Assembly: GCA_035602605.1 (NCBI GenBank)
Contig: DATNLZ010000134.1
Location: forward strand, 62,001 to 126,000
Direction: 5' to 3'
Source: DASQHY01 sp035602605
Lineage (GTDB): Bacteria > Acidobacteriota > Terriglobia > Acidiferrales > UBA7541
Length of the DNA: 64,000 nt
Positions 35,379-43,725 of the stretch are shown here, in pieces. A program made the translations under genes and the position numbers. The notes below the pieces were generated by a model. The model was not told the DNA's origin. It made no database searches and worked only from the letters and a program-made list of their open reading frames with translations. How positions within the stretch are numbered: position 1 is the stretch's first letter; the number at the start of each line of letters is the position of its first letter.

Positions 35379-35924
35379 TTAGTGCTCGTCGTGATCGTGG
35401 TTTTGATTCTCACGATTGCGCTTGTAGTTACGGTGGCGGTCGCGATTGTAGTCTTCGTTGCGGTCGTCATTGCCGTTACGACGGTCATCGTAATCGTCGT
35501 TCCGATGGTAATAGTCTTGGCGATCGCGGCGATAACCATAATCTTCATTGGGATCATAATTGCGATCGCGGCGGTAATCCTGGTTACGGCCATAATTACC
35601 ATAGGGGTGGCGGCCGTAGTATGGATCGCGATGGTTATAAGGAGCTCGGTTGTAAAAACCGTCGCGGCTGTACCCGTAATTTTGGTAGCCGCACTTTTGC
35701 TGGACCTCACCGAGCTTGTAACGCTCATGATTAGCTTGGCGGCTGTTGTAACCGTGGCGATTGACGGCGTCGTTTACCTTTTGCTCTTGCTTGTAAAGAT
35801 TCCTCGAGCAATTTTCAGCGCGAGCACTCGCTGTCCCGCCGAAAAGAAGAAGTCCGCCGAAGGCGGCCGTAAGAAGTGCTGCTTTCCAAGCTTTGGAAAT
35901 CCCCGATGTGCTCTTCGAATCCAT
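35379..35924 (-). CDS. Secreted Tyr/Arg/Asn/Asp-rich low-complexity protein
   Basis: The 181-residue protein has a signal peptide (AALLTAAFGGLLLFGGTASARA). A short ordered part follows (CSRNLYKQEQKVNDAVNRHGYNSRQANHERYKLGEVQQKC, two Cys). The long tail is almost only Tyr, Arg, Asn, Asp, His and Gly (DYRRDRNYDPNEDYGYRRD...). The tail may bind polysaccharide, metal (His/Asp-rich end HDHDEH) or remain disordered. No function is known. The antisense strand is also open across it, a side effect of the biased codons. The 272 bases before the next gene are non-coding. Confidence 0.65.
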   Translation of the reverse strand: MDSKSTSGISKAWKAALLTAAFGGLLLFGGTASARAENCSRNLYKQEQKVNDAVNRHGYNSRQANHERYKLGEVQQKCGYQNYGYSRDGFYNRAPYNHRDPYYGRHPYGNYGRNQDYRRDRNYDPNEDYGYRRDRQDYYHRNDDYDDRRNGNDDRNEDYNRDRHRNYKRNRENQNHDHDEH

Positions 35925-36197
35925 GAAGGCCTCCAGGCAAGGCGGCGTAAGACCGTTAGCAGCCGGAGCTAGTGCTGCACCCGTCGCCTCGGGTAATGGG
36001 CAGGTCTGATGAAGTGATGGCGTGGAGCGACCAGGGGTTGCTTCGGACGACTCTGGTTGGGTTGCGTCCCACTCGCTACCGGCTGGGAATCATTGGGAAT
36101 ATTCGGCGCGGGCACGCTGGCAAGCCAACACGGCGCGTTGAGCGGTCATCGAATCGAGTAGACTAGAGAGTGCGAGCCTAATGAGGGAATCAGCGCG

Positions 36198-37361
36198 ATG
36201 ATGCTACCAACAAAAAGTTCCTACAAAGTTGCCGCAGGGCCCGTGAGCGCACTGCTGTTCTTGCTGGCGACCTGCGCACACGCTCAGACACAGCAGGGAC
36301 CGATCGCGCCAAAGCCCGGCGTCTCGTTGCAGACGGCGCCACAGGATAAGCAAAGCAAGGTGGTCGTCAACGTGCACTTAGTGAGCACACCGGTAACCGT
36401 GCGCGATGCCAAGGGAGAAATGGTTGTTGACCTTGCTCAGAGCGATTTTCAAGTTTATGACAATGGCGTGCAGCAGCGAATCACCAGTTTCGAACTAGGC
36501 GGAGAATCGTTATCGCTTGTTTTGCTGGTGGAGAATAGCTCGCGGATCGAGCCTATTTTGCCGGCGATTCGCAAGACCGGGATTGTGTTTACACAAACGG
36601 TGATGGGCCCGACCGGTGAAGCAGCGGTGCTCGAATTCAATGACACCGTGGACAAGCGGCTGGATTTCACGAAAAACGCCGATACGGTGGAAAAAACGGT
36701 CGGAAGCATTCGCGTGGGTACGTCCGGGGCGAAACTATACGATGCGCTTTCGGCGGCGGTCGAGATGCTGGCGAGCCGGTCGGAATCGAGCGTGGAGGGC
36801 GGAAGGCGGCGCATCATTCTGGCCCTGTCGGAAGCCGTCGATACGGGCAGTGCGAGCAAGCTTGGCGAGGTGCTGCATGCGGCGCAGCGCGCGAATGTGA
36901 CGATTTATAGCGTGGGGCTTTCGACAACTGCTGCGGAATTACGCGCGCCTCCGAAGAAAGTCGCGCCGGAGATTACTCCGCCGGGAACGTTTGGACGGCC
37001 GCCGATTCCTGGAACGGTTCAAACGCCCACAACTGAGGCACAACGCGATGCCAGCATCGATTTCTATGCGCTAGCGGTCTGGCTACTGAAAAATATTCAC
37101 AATCAGGTGAGCGATCACGCGCTCGAAGCGGCCACGGTGGCCACCGGGGGCGTACATCTTTCCACATTTAAAGACCGCTCGATTGAAAAGGCGATGGACC
37201 AGATCGGCGGGGAGTTGCACGCACAGTACAACCTGAGCTACGCGCCGAGCGGGACGGAGATGATCGGGTATCACGAAATCAAAATTGAAATTATGGGGTC
37301 GCGAAAGGGACTGAAGTGGCACGCTCGACCTGGGTATTACCTGGCGGAACCGCAGGGTTAG
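36198..37361 (+). CDS. Secreted VWFA-domain protein (acidobacterial type)
   Basis: The 387-residue exported protein matches the VWFA-related family found in many copies in Acidobacteria. Signal peptide ALLFLLATCAHAQ, then a beta-rich lead (VHLVSTPVTVRDAKGEMVVDLAQSDFQVYDNGVQQRITSF) and the VWA domain (~100-260). The MIDAS DxSxS is altered to ENSSR (LVLLVENSSR), so metal-dependent ligand binding may be changed. The C-terminal part includes YNLSYAPSGTEMIGYHEIKI, also typical. Function in adhesion or envelope organisation is only inferred. Confidence 0.82.
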   Translation: MMLPTKSSYKVAAGPVSALLFLLATCAHAQTQQGPIAPKPGVSLQTAPQDKQSKVVVNVHLVSTPVTVRDAKGEMVVDLAQSDFQVYDNGVQQRITSFELGGESLSLVLLVENSSRIEPILPAIRKTGIVFTQTVMGPTGEAAVLEFNDTVDKRLDFTKNADTVEKTVGSIRVGTSGAKLYDALSAAVEMLASRSESSVEGGRRRIILALSEAVDTGSASKLGEVLHAAQRANVTIYSVGLSTTAAELRAPPKKVAPEITPPGTFGRPPIPGTVQTPTTEAQRDASIDFYALAVWLLKNIHNQVSDHALEAATVATGGVHLSTFKDRSIEKAMDQIGGELHAQYNLSYAPSGTEMIGYHEIKIEIMGSRKGLKWHARPGYYLAEPQG

Positions 37362-37416
37362 AGATCCTAGGATTCTTTCGACTGAGAGCTGGAGTTTTGA
37401 TTTTGACCAATCACGA

Positions 37417-37713
37417 TTAGCGAATTTTATTCCAAAAAGAAGCTTCTCGATCGGCAAGTAGAGAGTCTTTGCGCTCGTTCCAGTGAAGGAAGTGCGGGGT
37501 CCGGGTGTGGCGCGTGTGATGTTCGCGACTTGTCCATGCTTCGTGGAGCATAAATAAACCAGGTGTCTCGGCGGCACGGTAAAGATCGTAGGTCAAACAT
37601 CCCTCTTCGGCGCGGGTCGGGGCTACCAGTGAGAAGAGTTCCTGCTCAAGGGCCGCTGCTTGACCGTCTCGAGCTTGGAGGCGAACGGTGAGAGTGAGTG
37701 TGGATTCGCTCAT
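37417..37713 (-). CDS. Putative quinol monooxygenase (ABM domain)
   Basis: This 98-residue protein has the antibiotic-biosynthesis-monooxygenase dimeric alpha+beta barrel fold, as in YgiN: LTLTVRLQARDGQAAALEQEL, then TRAEEGCLTYDLYRAAETPGLFMLHEAWTSREHHTRH. Such proteins oxidise quinols or aromatic compounds without cofactors, and some have other roles. It lies on the minus strand between the convergent VWFA gene and the end of gyrA, 62 bases from gyrA's stop, and may be transcribed together with it. Confidence 0.85.
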   Translation of the reverse strand: MSESTLTLTVRLQARDGQAAALEQELFSLVAPTRAEEGCLTYDLYRAAETPGLFMLHEAWTSREHHTRHTRTPHFLHWNERKDSLLADREASFWNKIR

Positions 37714-37775
37714 GGCTCACCGCCATTGTGTCGCTCGGGATTAACCATGGATGCCCACCAAACGCTCATCGCCAC

Positions 37776-40448
37776 CTAGCTTGGGGGAGGTTCCTTCACC
37801 GCAGTTTCCTCTTCGAGAATCGAAGCAGCGGCGGCAATGGAATCATCGCCGTCCAGGCGAAGCAAGCGCACCCCCTGCGTGGAGCGGCCCGCTTCGCGAA
37901 TTTCATTTGAGTGCACGCGAATAACTTTGCCGTGAGCGGTGATGATCATGACGTCGGAATCTTCGCTGACCTGGAGCGCCGCGACGACAAAGCCATTGCG
38001 GTCGGTGGTCTTCATATTAACGACGCCCTTGCCGCCACGCGAGGTGATGCGATATTCGGCGAGCGGAGTGCGCTTGCCGTAACCCTTGTCGGAAATCGTG
38101 AGCATCAAGGTGGTGAGCGAATCCTTGATGTGCTCGTTTTCGAGGTCGTCGAGGTTTTGCGTGGTCTGCTTGTGTTCCTTGTGGATGATTTCAAAATCGG
38201 GCTGGACGGCGTCCATGCTAACGACGTAATCGTCTTTGTCGAGATCCATGCCGTTTACACCGCCGGCCGCGCGGCCCATTGGGCGGACTTCTGTTTCGCG
38301 GAAGACGATGGCCTGGCCCTCGTGACTGGCCAGGAAAATCATTTGCTTGGAGTCAGTGAGTTTCGCGCCGATGAGCTCGTCTTTATCATCAAGACTGATG
38401 GCGATGATGCCGCTCGGACGAGGGTTGGAAAACTCGGTTAGGGCGGATTTTTTAACGGTCCCGAATTTTGTGGCCAGAAAGACGAATTTGCTTTCGTCTT
38501 CGAGATTGCGCGCGGCAACCAGAGCAGTAAGTGTTTCGTCCTCCTGGAAACGCACTAGGCTGGAAATCCCTTTGCCGCGCGTGGCCGCGGCAGCTTCGGG
38601 GATTTCGTAAACCTTCAGCCAATAAACGCGCCCTTTGGAAGTGAACAATAAAATGTAGCTGTGGGCCGAAGCGACGAACAGATGCTCGACGAAATCTTCT
38701 TCCTTGGTACGCGCTCCGATTCGACCTTTACCGCCACGTGACTGATGACGATAAACGTCCACGGGGGTGCGCTTGATGTAGCCGGCGTGGCTGACGGTTA
38801 TAGCCATGTCGGTGTCCGCGATCAAATCTTCGAGCTTGATTTCGTCAACCTTGTCGACGATTTGGGTGCGGCGATCGTCGCCAAAAGCTTTCTGGACTTC
38901 ACGGAGCTCGGCGACGATTACTTGTTTGAGCTTTTTGTCACTGGCCAGAATCTCCCTCAGTTCGGCAATGAGTTCACGAATTTCTTTCAATTCTTTGAGA
39001 ATTTCGTCGATGGAAAGCTGGGTGAGGCGATGCAATTGTAATTCGAGGATCGCGTCGATCTGGCGATAGGAGAGGCCCGGGCCTAGCGGTATTCCAGCGA
39101 CCGTATCCGCAGCAGCGACGACCCCATATTTTTTGAAGACCAGCTTTACGCCTGCCAGGCGCTTGGTAGCGCCGTCTTCGGTGATGCTCACTTGCTCGTT
39201 GCTGAAATGCTTGAAAAGGTTTTCGCGGGCGTCCGCGCGGCTCGAGGAACCGCGGATCACGCGGATAACATTGTCCAGGTGATCGAGCGCGATTTGATAG
39301 CCGAGCAAGATGTGTTCGCGCTCTTCGGCCTTGCGCAGCTCGAAGCGTGTGCGACGAAGGACAACCTCACGGCGATGCTCGATGAAAAGTTTGATCAGCG
39401 GGATCAAGCCGAGTTCGCGCGGCTGGCCGCCAACGATCGAGAGCAGGATCATGCCGAACGATTCCTGCATTTGCGTGAATTTGAAAAGATTGTTGAGGAT
39501 GAGCTGCGATTCTTCGCCGCGTTTTACTTCGATAACGATGCGCATACCTTCGCGTGAAGATTCGTCGCGAACATCGGAGACGCCTTCAATTTTTTTGGTT
39601 TGTATCAGCTCGGCGATGCGTTCGATGAGCCGCGCTTTGTTTACCTGATAGGGAATCTCGGTGACGACGATATTTTCGCGGTCTTTGCCGGCGTCTTCGA
39701 TGGCGGCCTTCGCGCGCATCACGAAGCTGCCGCGGCCGGTTTTGTAAGCCTGCTCGATGCCTTCGCGCCCGGCGATGTAAGCGCCCGTGGGAAAATCAGG
39801 GCCAGGAACGATCTTCAATATTTCCTTGAGCGGAGTGTCGGGCTTATCAACGAGCAGCACGGCGGCTTCAACAATTTCGCGCAAGTTATGCGGCGGGATG
39901 TTGGTCGCCATGCCGACAGCGATGCCGCTCGCCCCATTGACGAGCAAATTGGGGATGCGTGACGGCAGCACCACAGGCTCTTCGCGCGTTTGATCAAAAT
40001 TGGGGATAAAGTCGACAGTTTCTTTTTCCAGATCGGCCAGGATTTCCTCGGAGACCCGCGCCAATCGCGCCTCGGTATACCGCATGGCCGCAGGCGGGTC
40101 GCCATCAACCGAGCCGAAATTTCCCTGACCGTCAATCAGCGGATAACGCATGTTGAAGTCCTGGGCCAAACGAACGAGCGCCGGGTAGATGACCGCTTCG
40201 CCATGCGGATGATAATTGCCGGAGGTATCGCCGCAGATTTTGGCGCACTTGCGATAGCCTCGATTGGAAGCCAAACCGAGATCGTTCATGGCCACAAGAA
40301 TGCGGCGCTGCACCGGCTTCAAGCCGTCGCGCACGTCGGGAAGCGCGCGGGCGATGATCACGCTCATCGCATAATCGAGATAGGACCTGCGCATCTCGAC
40401 TTCGATGTCCACCGGCAGCAGTACGGAAGTATTTGGTTCGTCGGCCAT
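37776..40448 (-). CDS. gyrA: DNA gyrase subunit A
   Basis: GyrA breaks and rejoins DNA during supercoiling as part of A2B2 gyrase. The 890-residue protein has the catalytic Tyr124 in AAMRYTEARL, the breakage-reunion domain (~1-520) and the C-terminal beta-pinwheel (~525-850). The GyrA box reads QSRGGKG rather than QRRGGKG (about residue 566). In the quinolone-determining region, HPHGEAVIYPALVRLAQ has Ala85 and Pro89 where E. coli has Ser83 and Asp87. The gene is last in dnaA-dnaN-gyrB-(83-residue gene)-gyrA, all on the minus strand. Confidence 0.97.
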   Translation of the reverse strand: MADEPNTSVLLPVDIEVEMRRSYLDYAMSVIIARALPDVRDGLKPVQRRILVAMNDLGLASNRGYRKCAKICGDTSGNYHPHGEAVIYPALVRLAQDFNMRYPLIDGQGNFGSVDGDPPAAMRYTEARLARVSEEILADLEKETVDFIPNFDQTREEPVVLPSRIPNLLVNGASGIAVGMATNIPPHNLREIVEAAVLLVDKPDTPLKEILKIVPGPDFPTGAYIAGREGIEQAYKTGRGSFVMRAKAAIEDAGKDRENIVVTEIPYQVNKARLIERIAELIQTKKIEGVSDVRDESSREGMRIVIEVKRGEESQLILNNLFKFTQMQESFGMILLSIVGGQPRELGLIPLIKLFIEHRREVVLRRTRFELRKAEEREHILLGYQIALDHLDNVIRVIRGSSSRADARENLFKHFSNEQVSITEDGATKRLAGVKLVFKKYGVVAAADTVAGIPLGPGLSYRQIDAILELQLHRLTQLSIDEILKELKEIRELIAELREILASDKKLKQVIVAELREVQKAFGDDRRTQIVDKVDEIKLEDLIADTDMAITVSHAGYIKRTPVDVYRHQSRGGKGRIGARTKEEDFVEHLFVASAHSYILLFTSKGRVYWLKVYEIPEAAAATRGKGISSLVRFQEDETLTALVAARNLEDESKFVFLATKFGTVKKSALTEFSNPRPSGIIAISLDDKDELIGAKLTDSKQMIFLASHEGQAIVFRETEVRPMGRAAGGVNGMDLDKDDYVVSMDAVQPDFEIIHKEHKQTTQNLDDLENEHIKDSLTTLMLTISDKGYGKRTPLAEYRITSRGGKGVVNMKTTDRNGFVVAALQVSEDSDVMIITAHGKVIRVHSNEIREAGRSTQGVRLLRLDGDDSIAAAASILEEETAVKEPPPS

Positions 40449-40528
40449 TCGCTAACCCCTCCGAGAATTCCCAGATAAAACTACGGCGCCCGCTCCGAGC
40501 TGCCCATGACCCTTCAAAGTTGCGCCCT

Positions 40529-40780
40529 CTACCTACGCTTCGCGGCCCACTCTAAAACGTAGGCCTTAACCGATTCGAAGGCCGCAGCGTTGTTGGAAAA
40601 ACACTGCGCGGCAAAGACGCCCTCTAGCTGCCGGAGAAACGTGTCCCGATCCGCCACGCTCGAAAATGCCACAGCGACGCCACGCTGGTTGTCCGGCGCA
40701 GCCGTGGGGACCGCGGCAAACTCCGAACAGGAGAGGCCCCGCAAACCAGGCAGAGTTTTCCAACTGAGTTGATACATCAC
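40529..40780 (-). CDS. Hypothetical 83-residue protein between gyrB and gyrA
   Basis: This small reading frame is on the same strand as its neighbours, 28 bases after gyrB and 80 before gyrA. The composition is protein-like (AVAFSSVADRDTFLRQLEGVFAAQCFSNNAAAFESVKAYVLEW), probably a small alpha/beta domain with Cys in the middle. I recognise no family. GTG 40780 or ATG 40777 could start it, and no clear Shine-Dalgarno is present, so it may depend on coupling with gyrB translation. Confidence 0.45.
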   Translation of the reverse strand: MMYQLSWKTLPGLRGLSCSEFAAVPTAAPDNQRGVAVAFSSVADRDTFLRQLEGVFAAQCFSNNAAAFESVKAYVLEWAAKRR

Positions 40781-40808
40781 GCCGGTAATTTTGCGTTTGC
40801 GATTGCCA

Positions 40809-43223
40809 CTAAATATCCAGGTTCACCACTTCGAGGGCGTTTTCCTCGATAAATTTGCGTCGGTCTTCCACATTTTCGCCCATCAGTGTGGTGAACATTT
40901 TCTCTGCCTCGACCACATCTTCCAGGCGCACCTGCAGCAGGGTGCGCGTGTCAGCGTTCATGGTGGTATCCCAGAGCTGTTCCGCGTTCATCTCGCCGAG
41001 GCCTTTGAACCGCGTGACCGTGAAATCTTTTTTGGCGTCTTCCAGAACGTACTGGAGTACGTCCTGGGCCCTCTCCTTGGTCACCTTGTCGCCGTTGCGC
41101 GTGACGGTGAACGGCGGCTTGTTGAATTCGGCGATGGATTTGGTGAGCGAACGCATGCGCTTGTATTCCGGTGTGGAGGCCAGTGCCCAATTAATTTTCT
41201 GATTATGAGGCATGCCGAATTGTATTTCGTGCAAGCTGTGCTCTTCGTCGTAAGCGATCTTGCCCTCGAGTTTGAGCTTGGACTTTTCGATTTCTTTCAA
41301 GAGTTTGTCGAGAGCTTTCTTATCCTCGAAGTCGGTTTTCTTTTCGAGACCACTTGCGGCAAGCAATTCGACCAGGCCGTGCTCGCGCAACCTGCGGCCC
41401 AGCTTGGCCGAGGCGGCCTGATACTCCTGCACGTTCAGCAAAAAAGTCGTCAAGCCCGCACCTTGCAGCGCCGCGCCTTCTTTTGCTTTGACGACATGAT
41501 CTTCGGTGGCCCGCTTCATCAACTCGCGGGTGAATTCGCTTTCGTCGCGGATGTAGCGCTCGGTCTTTCCGCGCTTGACGCGATACAGCGGAGGCTGAGC
41601 GATGTAAATGTGCCCGCGCTCGATGAGCTCCTTCATGTGCCGGAAGAAAAAAGTCAGTAGCAGGGTGCGGATGTGGCTGCCATCGACGTCGGCGTCGGTC
41701 ATGAGAATGACTTTGTGATAGCGCAACTTGCTGGCATCGAAATCCTCTTTGCCGATTCCGGTGCCGAGCGCCGTGATAATGCAGCGGATTTCTTCGTGGC
41801 CGAGCATTTTGTCGTAGCGCGCTTTTTCGACGTTGAGGATTTTCCCCTTGAGCGGCAGGATAGCCTGAAACTTGCGGTCGCGGCCCATCTTGGCTGAGCC
41901 GCCGGCCGATTCGCCCTCGACCACGAAGAGCTCGCAGCGCGCTGGATCGCGTTCCTGGCAATCGGCAAGTTTGCCGGGGAGACCGCTGGAATCGAGTGCC
42001 GACTTGCGGCGCGTGAGTTCGCGAGCTTTGCGCGCAGCTTCGCGGGCGCGGGCAGCGTCAACACATTTTCCAATGATGCGGCGCGCGACCGTGGAATGCT
42101 TGTCAAAATATTCGCCGAGCTTTTCGTTGACCAACTGCTCGACATCGCCTTTGATGTCGCTATTGAGCTTGCCTTTGGTTTGTCCTTCGAATTGCGGCTG
42201 CGGCAGCTTTACAGAGATGACCGCCACCAACCCTTCGCGAACATCGTCACCGGTAATGGTAACCTCATCTTTTTGCTCCTTGAGCATTCCCGTCGAGGAG
42301 GCAAAGTTGTTGATCGAGCGCGTCAGCGCCGAACGAAATCCGGAAAGATGCGTTCCGCCATCGACGGTGTTGATCGTGTTGGCAAAGGCGAAAACGTTTT
42401 CACCGTAGGTGTCGTTGTATTGCAGCGCGATTTCCATATCCACATTTCCGCGCTTGCCTTCCATGTAAATCGGCGAATCGTGGAGCGTGGTCTTTCCGCG
42501 ATTGAGATGCTTGATGAATTCGGCGATGCCGCCGGTGAAGCGGAATTCCATACTTTTTTCGTTGGAGCTGCGCTCGTCGGTGAGCGTGATCTTCAGACCC
42601 TTGTTCAAAAAGGCCAGCTCGCGCAGGCGTTGCGCAAGAATGTCAAAGCTATAGACGGTTTTCTCGAAAATCTTGGGGTCGGGATGGAACGTCACTTTGG
42701 TACCGGTTTTTTTGCTTTTGCCGGTCTCTTTCAGCTTGCTGGTTGGCTTGCCGGCCTCGTAGGACTGCTCCCATACCTGGCCATCGCGGTAAATCTCGAG
42801 ATCGAGCCAGTCGGAAAGCGCGTTAACGACCGAGACGCCTACGCCATGCAGTCCGCCAGAAACTTTGTACGTGTCGCTATCGAATTTTCCGCCGGCATGC
42901 AGAACGGTCATCACCACTTCGGCAGCTGGCCGCTTTTCGGTGGCATGCATGTCCACGGGAATGCCGCGGCCATTGTCGCTTACCGTAACGGAATTATCTT
43001 CATGCACGACCACGTTGATTTCGTCGCAATATCCGCCGAGGGCTTCGTCAACGGAATTGTCCACAACTTCCCACACTAGATGATGCAAACCCATTTCGCC
43101 GGTCGAGCCAATGTACATCGCCGGACGCAAACGAACAGCTTCGAGCCCGCCAAGAACTTTGATGGACTTGGCATCGTACTGGTGGCCGGGAGCTTTGCCG
43201 GTCACGGATTCTTTATCACCCAT
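40809..43223 (-). CDS. gyrB: DNA gyrase subunit B
   Basis: GyrB supplies ATP for supercoiling. The 804-residue protein has the GHKL ATPase domain (MYIGSTGEMGLHHLVWEVVDNSVDEA, GRGIPVD, GGLHGVGVSVVNALS), the transducer domain, and the TOPRIM domain (VEGESAGGSAKMGRDRK near 432, DADVDGSHIRTLLL near 511). A long insert between the TOPRIM halves and the C-terminal tail (about 550-715) marks the E. coli-like 800-residue class rather than the 640-residue class. The start ATG is followed by GDKESVTGKAPGHQYDAKSIKVL. It lies 502 bases downstream of dnaN. Confidence 0.97.
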   Translation of the reverse strand: MGDKESVTGKAPGHQYDAKSIKVLGGLEAVRLRPAMYIGSTGEMGLHHLVWEVVDNSVDEALGGYCDEINVVVHEDNSVTVSDNGRGIPVDMHATEKRPAAEVVMTVLHAGGKFDSDTYKVSGGLHGVGVSVVNALSDWLDLEIYRDGQVWEQSYEAGKPTSKLKETGKSKKTGTKVTFHPDPKIFEKTVYSFDILAQRLRELAFLNKGLKITLTDERSSNEKSMEFRFTGGIAEFIKHLNRGKTTLHDSPIYMEGKRGNVDMEIALQYNDTYGENVFAFANTINTVDGGTHLSGFRSALTRSINNFASSTGMLKEQKDEVTITGDDVREGLVAVISVKLPQPQFEGQTKGKLNSDIKGDVEQLVNEKLGEYFDKHSTVARRIIGKCVDAARAREAARKARELTRRKSALDSSGLPGKLADCQERDPARCELFVVEGESAGGSAKMGRDRKFQAILPLKGKILNVEKARYDKMLGHEEIRCIITALGTGIGKEDFDASKLRYHKVILMTDADVDGSHIRTLLLTFFFRHMKELIERGHIYIAQPPLYRVKRGKTERYIRDESEFTRELMKRATEDHVVKAKEGAALQGAGLTTFLLNVQEYQAASAKLGRRLREHGLVELLAASGLEKKTDFEDKKALDKLLKEIEKSKLKLEGKIAYDEEHSLHEIQFGMPHNQKINWALASTPEYKRMRSLTKSIAEFNKPPFTVTRNGDKVTKERAQDVLQYVLEDAKKDFTVTRFKGLGEMNAEQLWDTTMNADTRTLLQVRLEDVVEAEKMFTTLMGENVEDRRKFIEENALEVVNLDI

Positions 43224-43725
43224 GTAGTCTCCTGCCCGAAACAGTTAGGACCCATCGCTGTCGCGTACGACCAAAGAAAGTTCACAAAGAAAATTTCGTT
43301 GAGGGAAGGCCGTCCAGCACCGGGAGCCGACCGTCGCCTTTACCCTTTGATCCTGGCGGATACCTAGCCAGGACTCGTAGGGCTGCTGCTCCATCCCGCC
43401 CGCGCGTTGCGGACGTGGCGAAGACTTCTTTTCTCCAAGCCAGGGCGCGTAGTTGCTGGCGCGCAACAGGAAAACCGAGCCACTGAGCTTGGCCGACGTG
43501 CCGATTTAGAGGAACGAAACGAGCGAATCGACAACAGCACTAGCTTACCGGAAAAGGCCCAAAATCTCAAGCGTCCAAACGAGGCTGTGTAAGAATTAAG
43601 TCCTTTTGCAACAGCGAGTTATGTATGTAAACGGGCTTGATGGGCGCAGCTCGTGCGCGACTATCGTGGGTCTTACAAAAGGGTCCAGACAGCGAGGCGT
43701 GTGCAATACCAACCGCAGGAAGTTT
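43224..43725. other. dnaN-gyrB intergenic region; recF absent
   Basis: These 502 bases separate dnaN and gyrB, where recF lies in many bacteria. Frames on the minus strand (43364-43570 and 43245-43466) do not resemble RecF; no Walker A motif is present. The gyrB promoter is expected here. The only notable feature is AGTCTCCTGCC just upstream of gyrB, whose complement gives the Shine-Dalgarno GGAGA. Confidence 0.6.

Noticed and set aside
35382..35972. Long hydrophobic open frame on the plus strand
   Set aside because: It is the antisense of the Tyr/Arg/Asn-rich gene. The Val/Ile-rich composition follows from the codon bias of that gene, and the minus-strand frame has a signal peptide and terminator.
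42096..43079. 327-residue open frame antisense to gyrB
   Set aside because: It lies wholly inside gyrB, whose motifs are certain, and has no family features.
43245..43570. Minus-strand frames as a RecF remnant
   Set aside because: Neither contains a Walker A motif or other RecF-like sequence, and I could not support it by eye.
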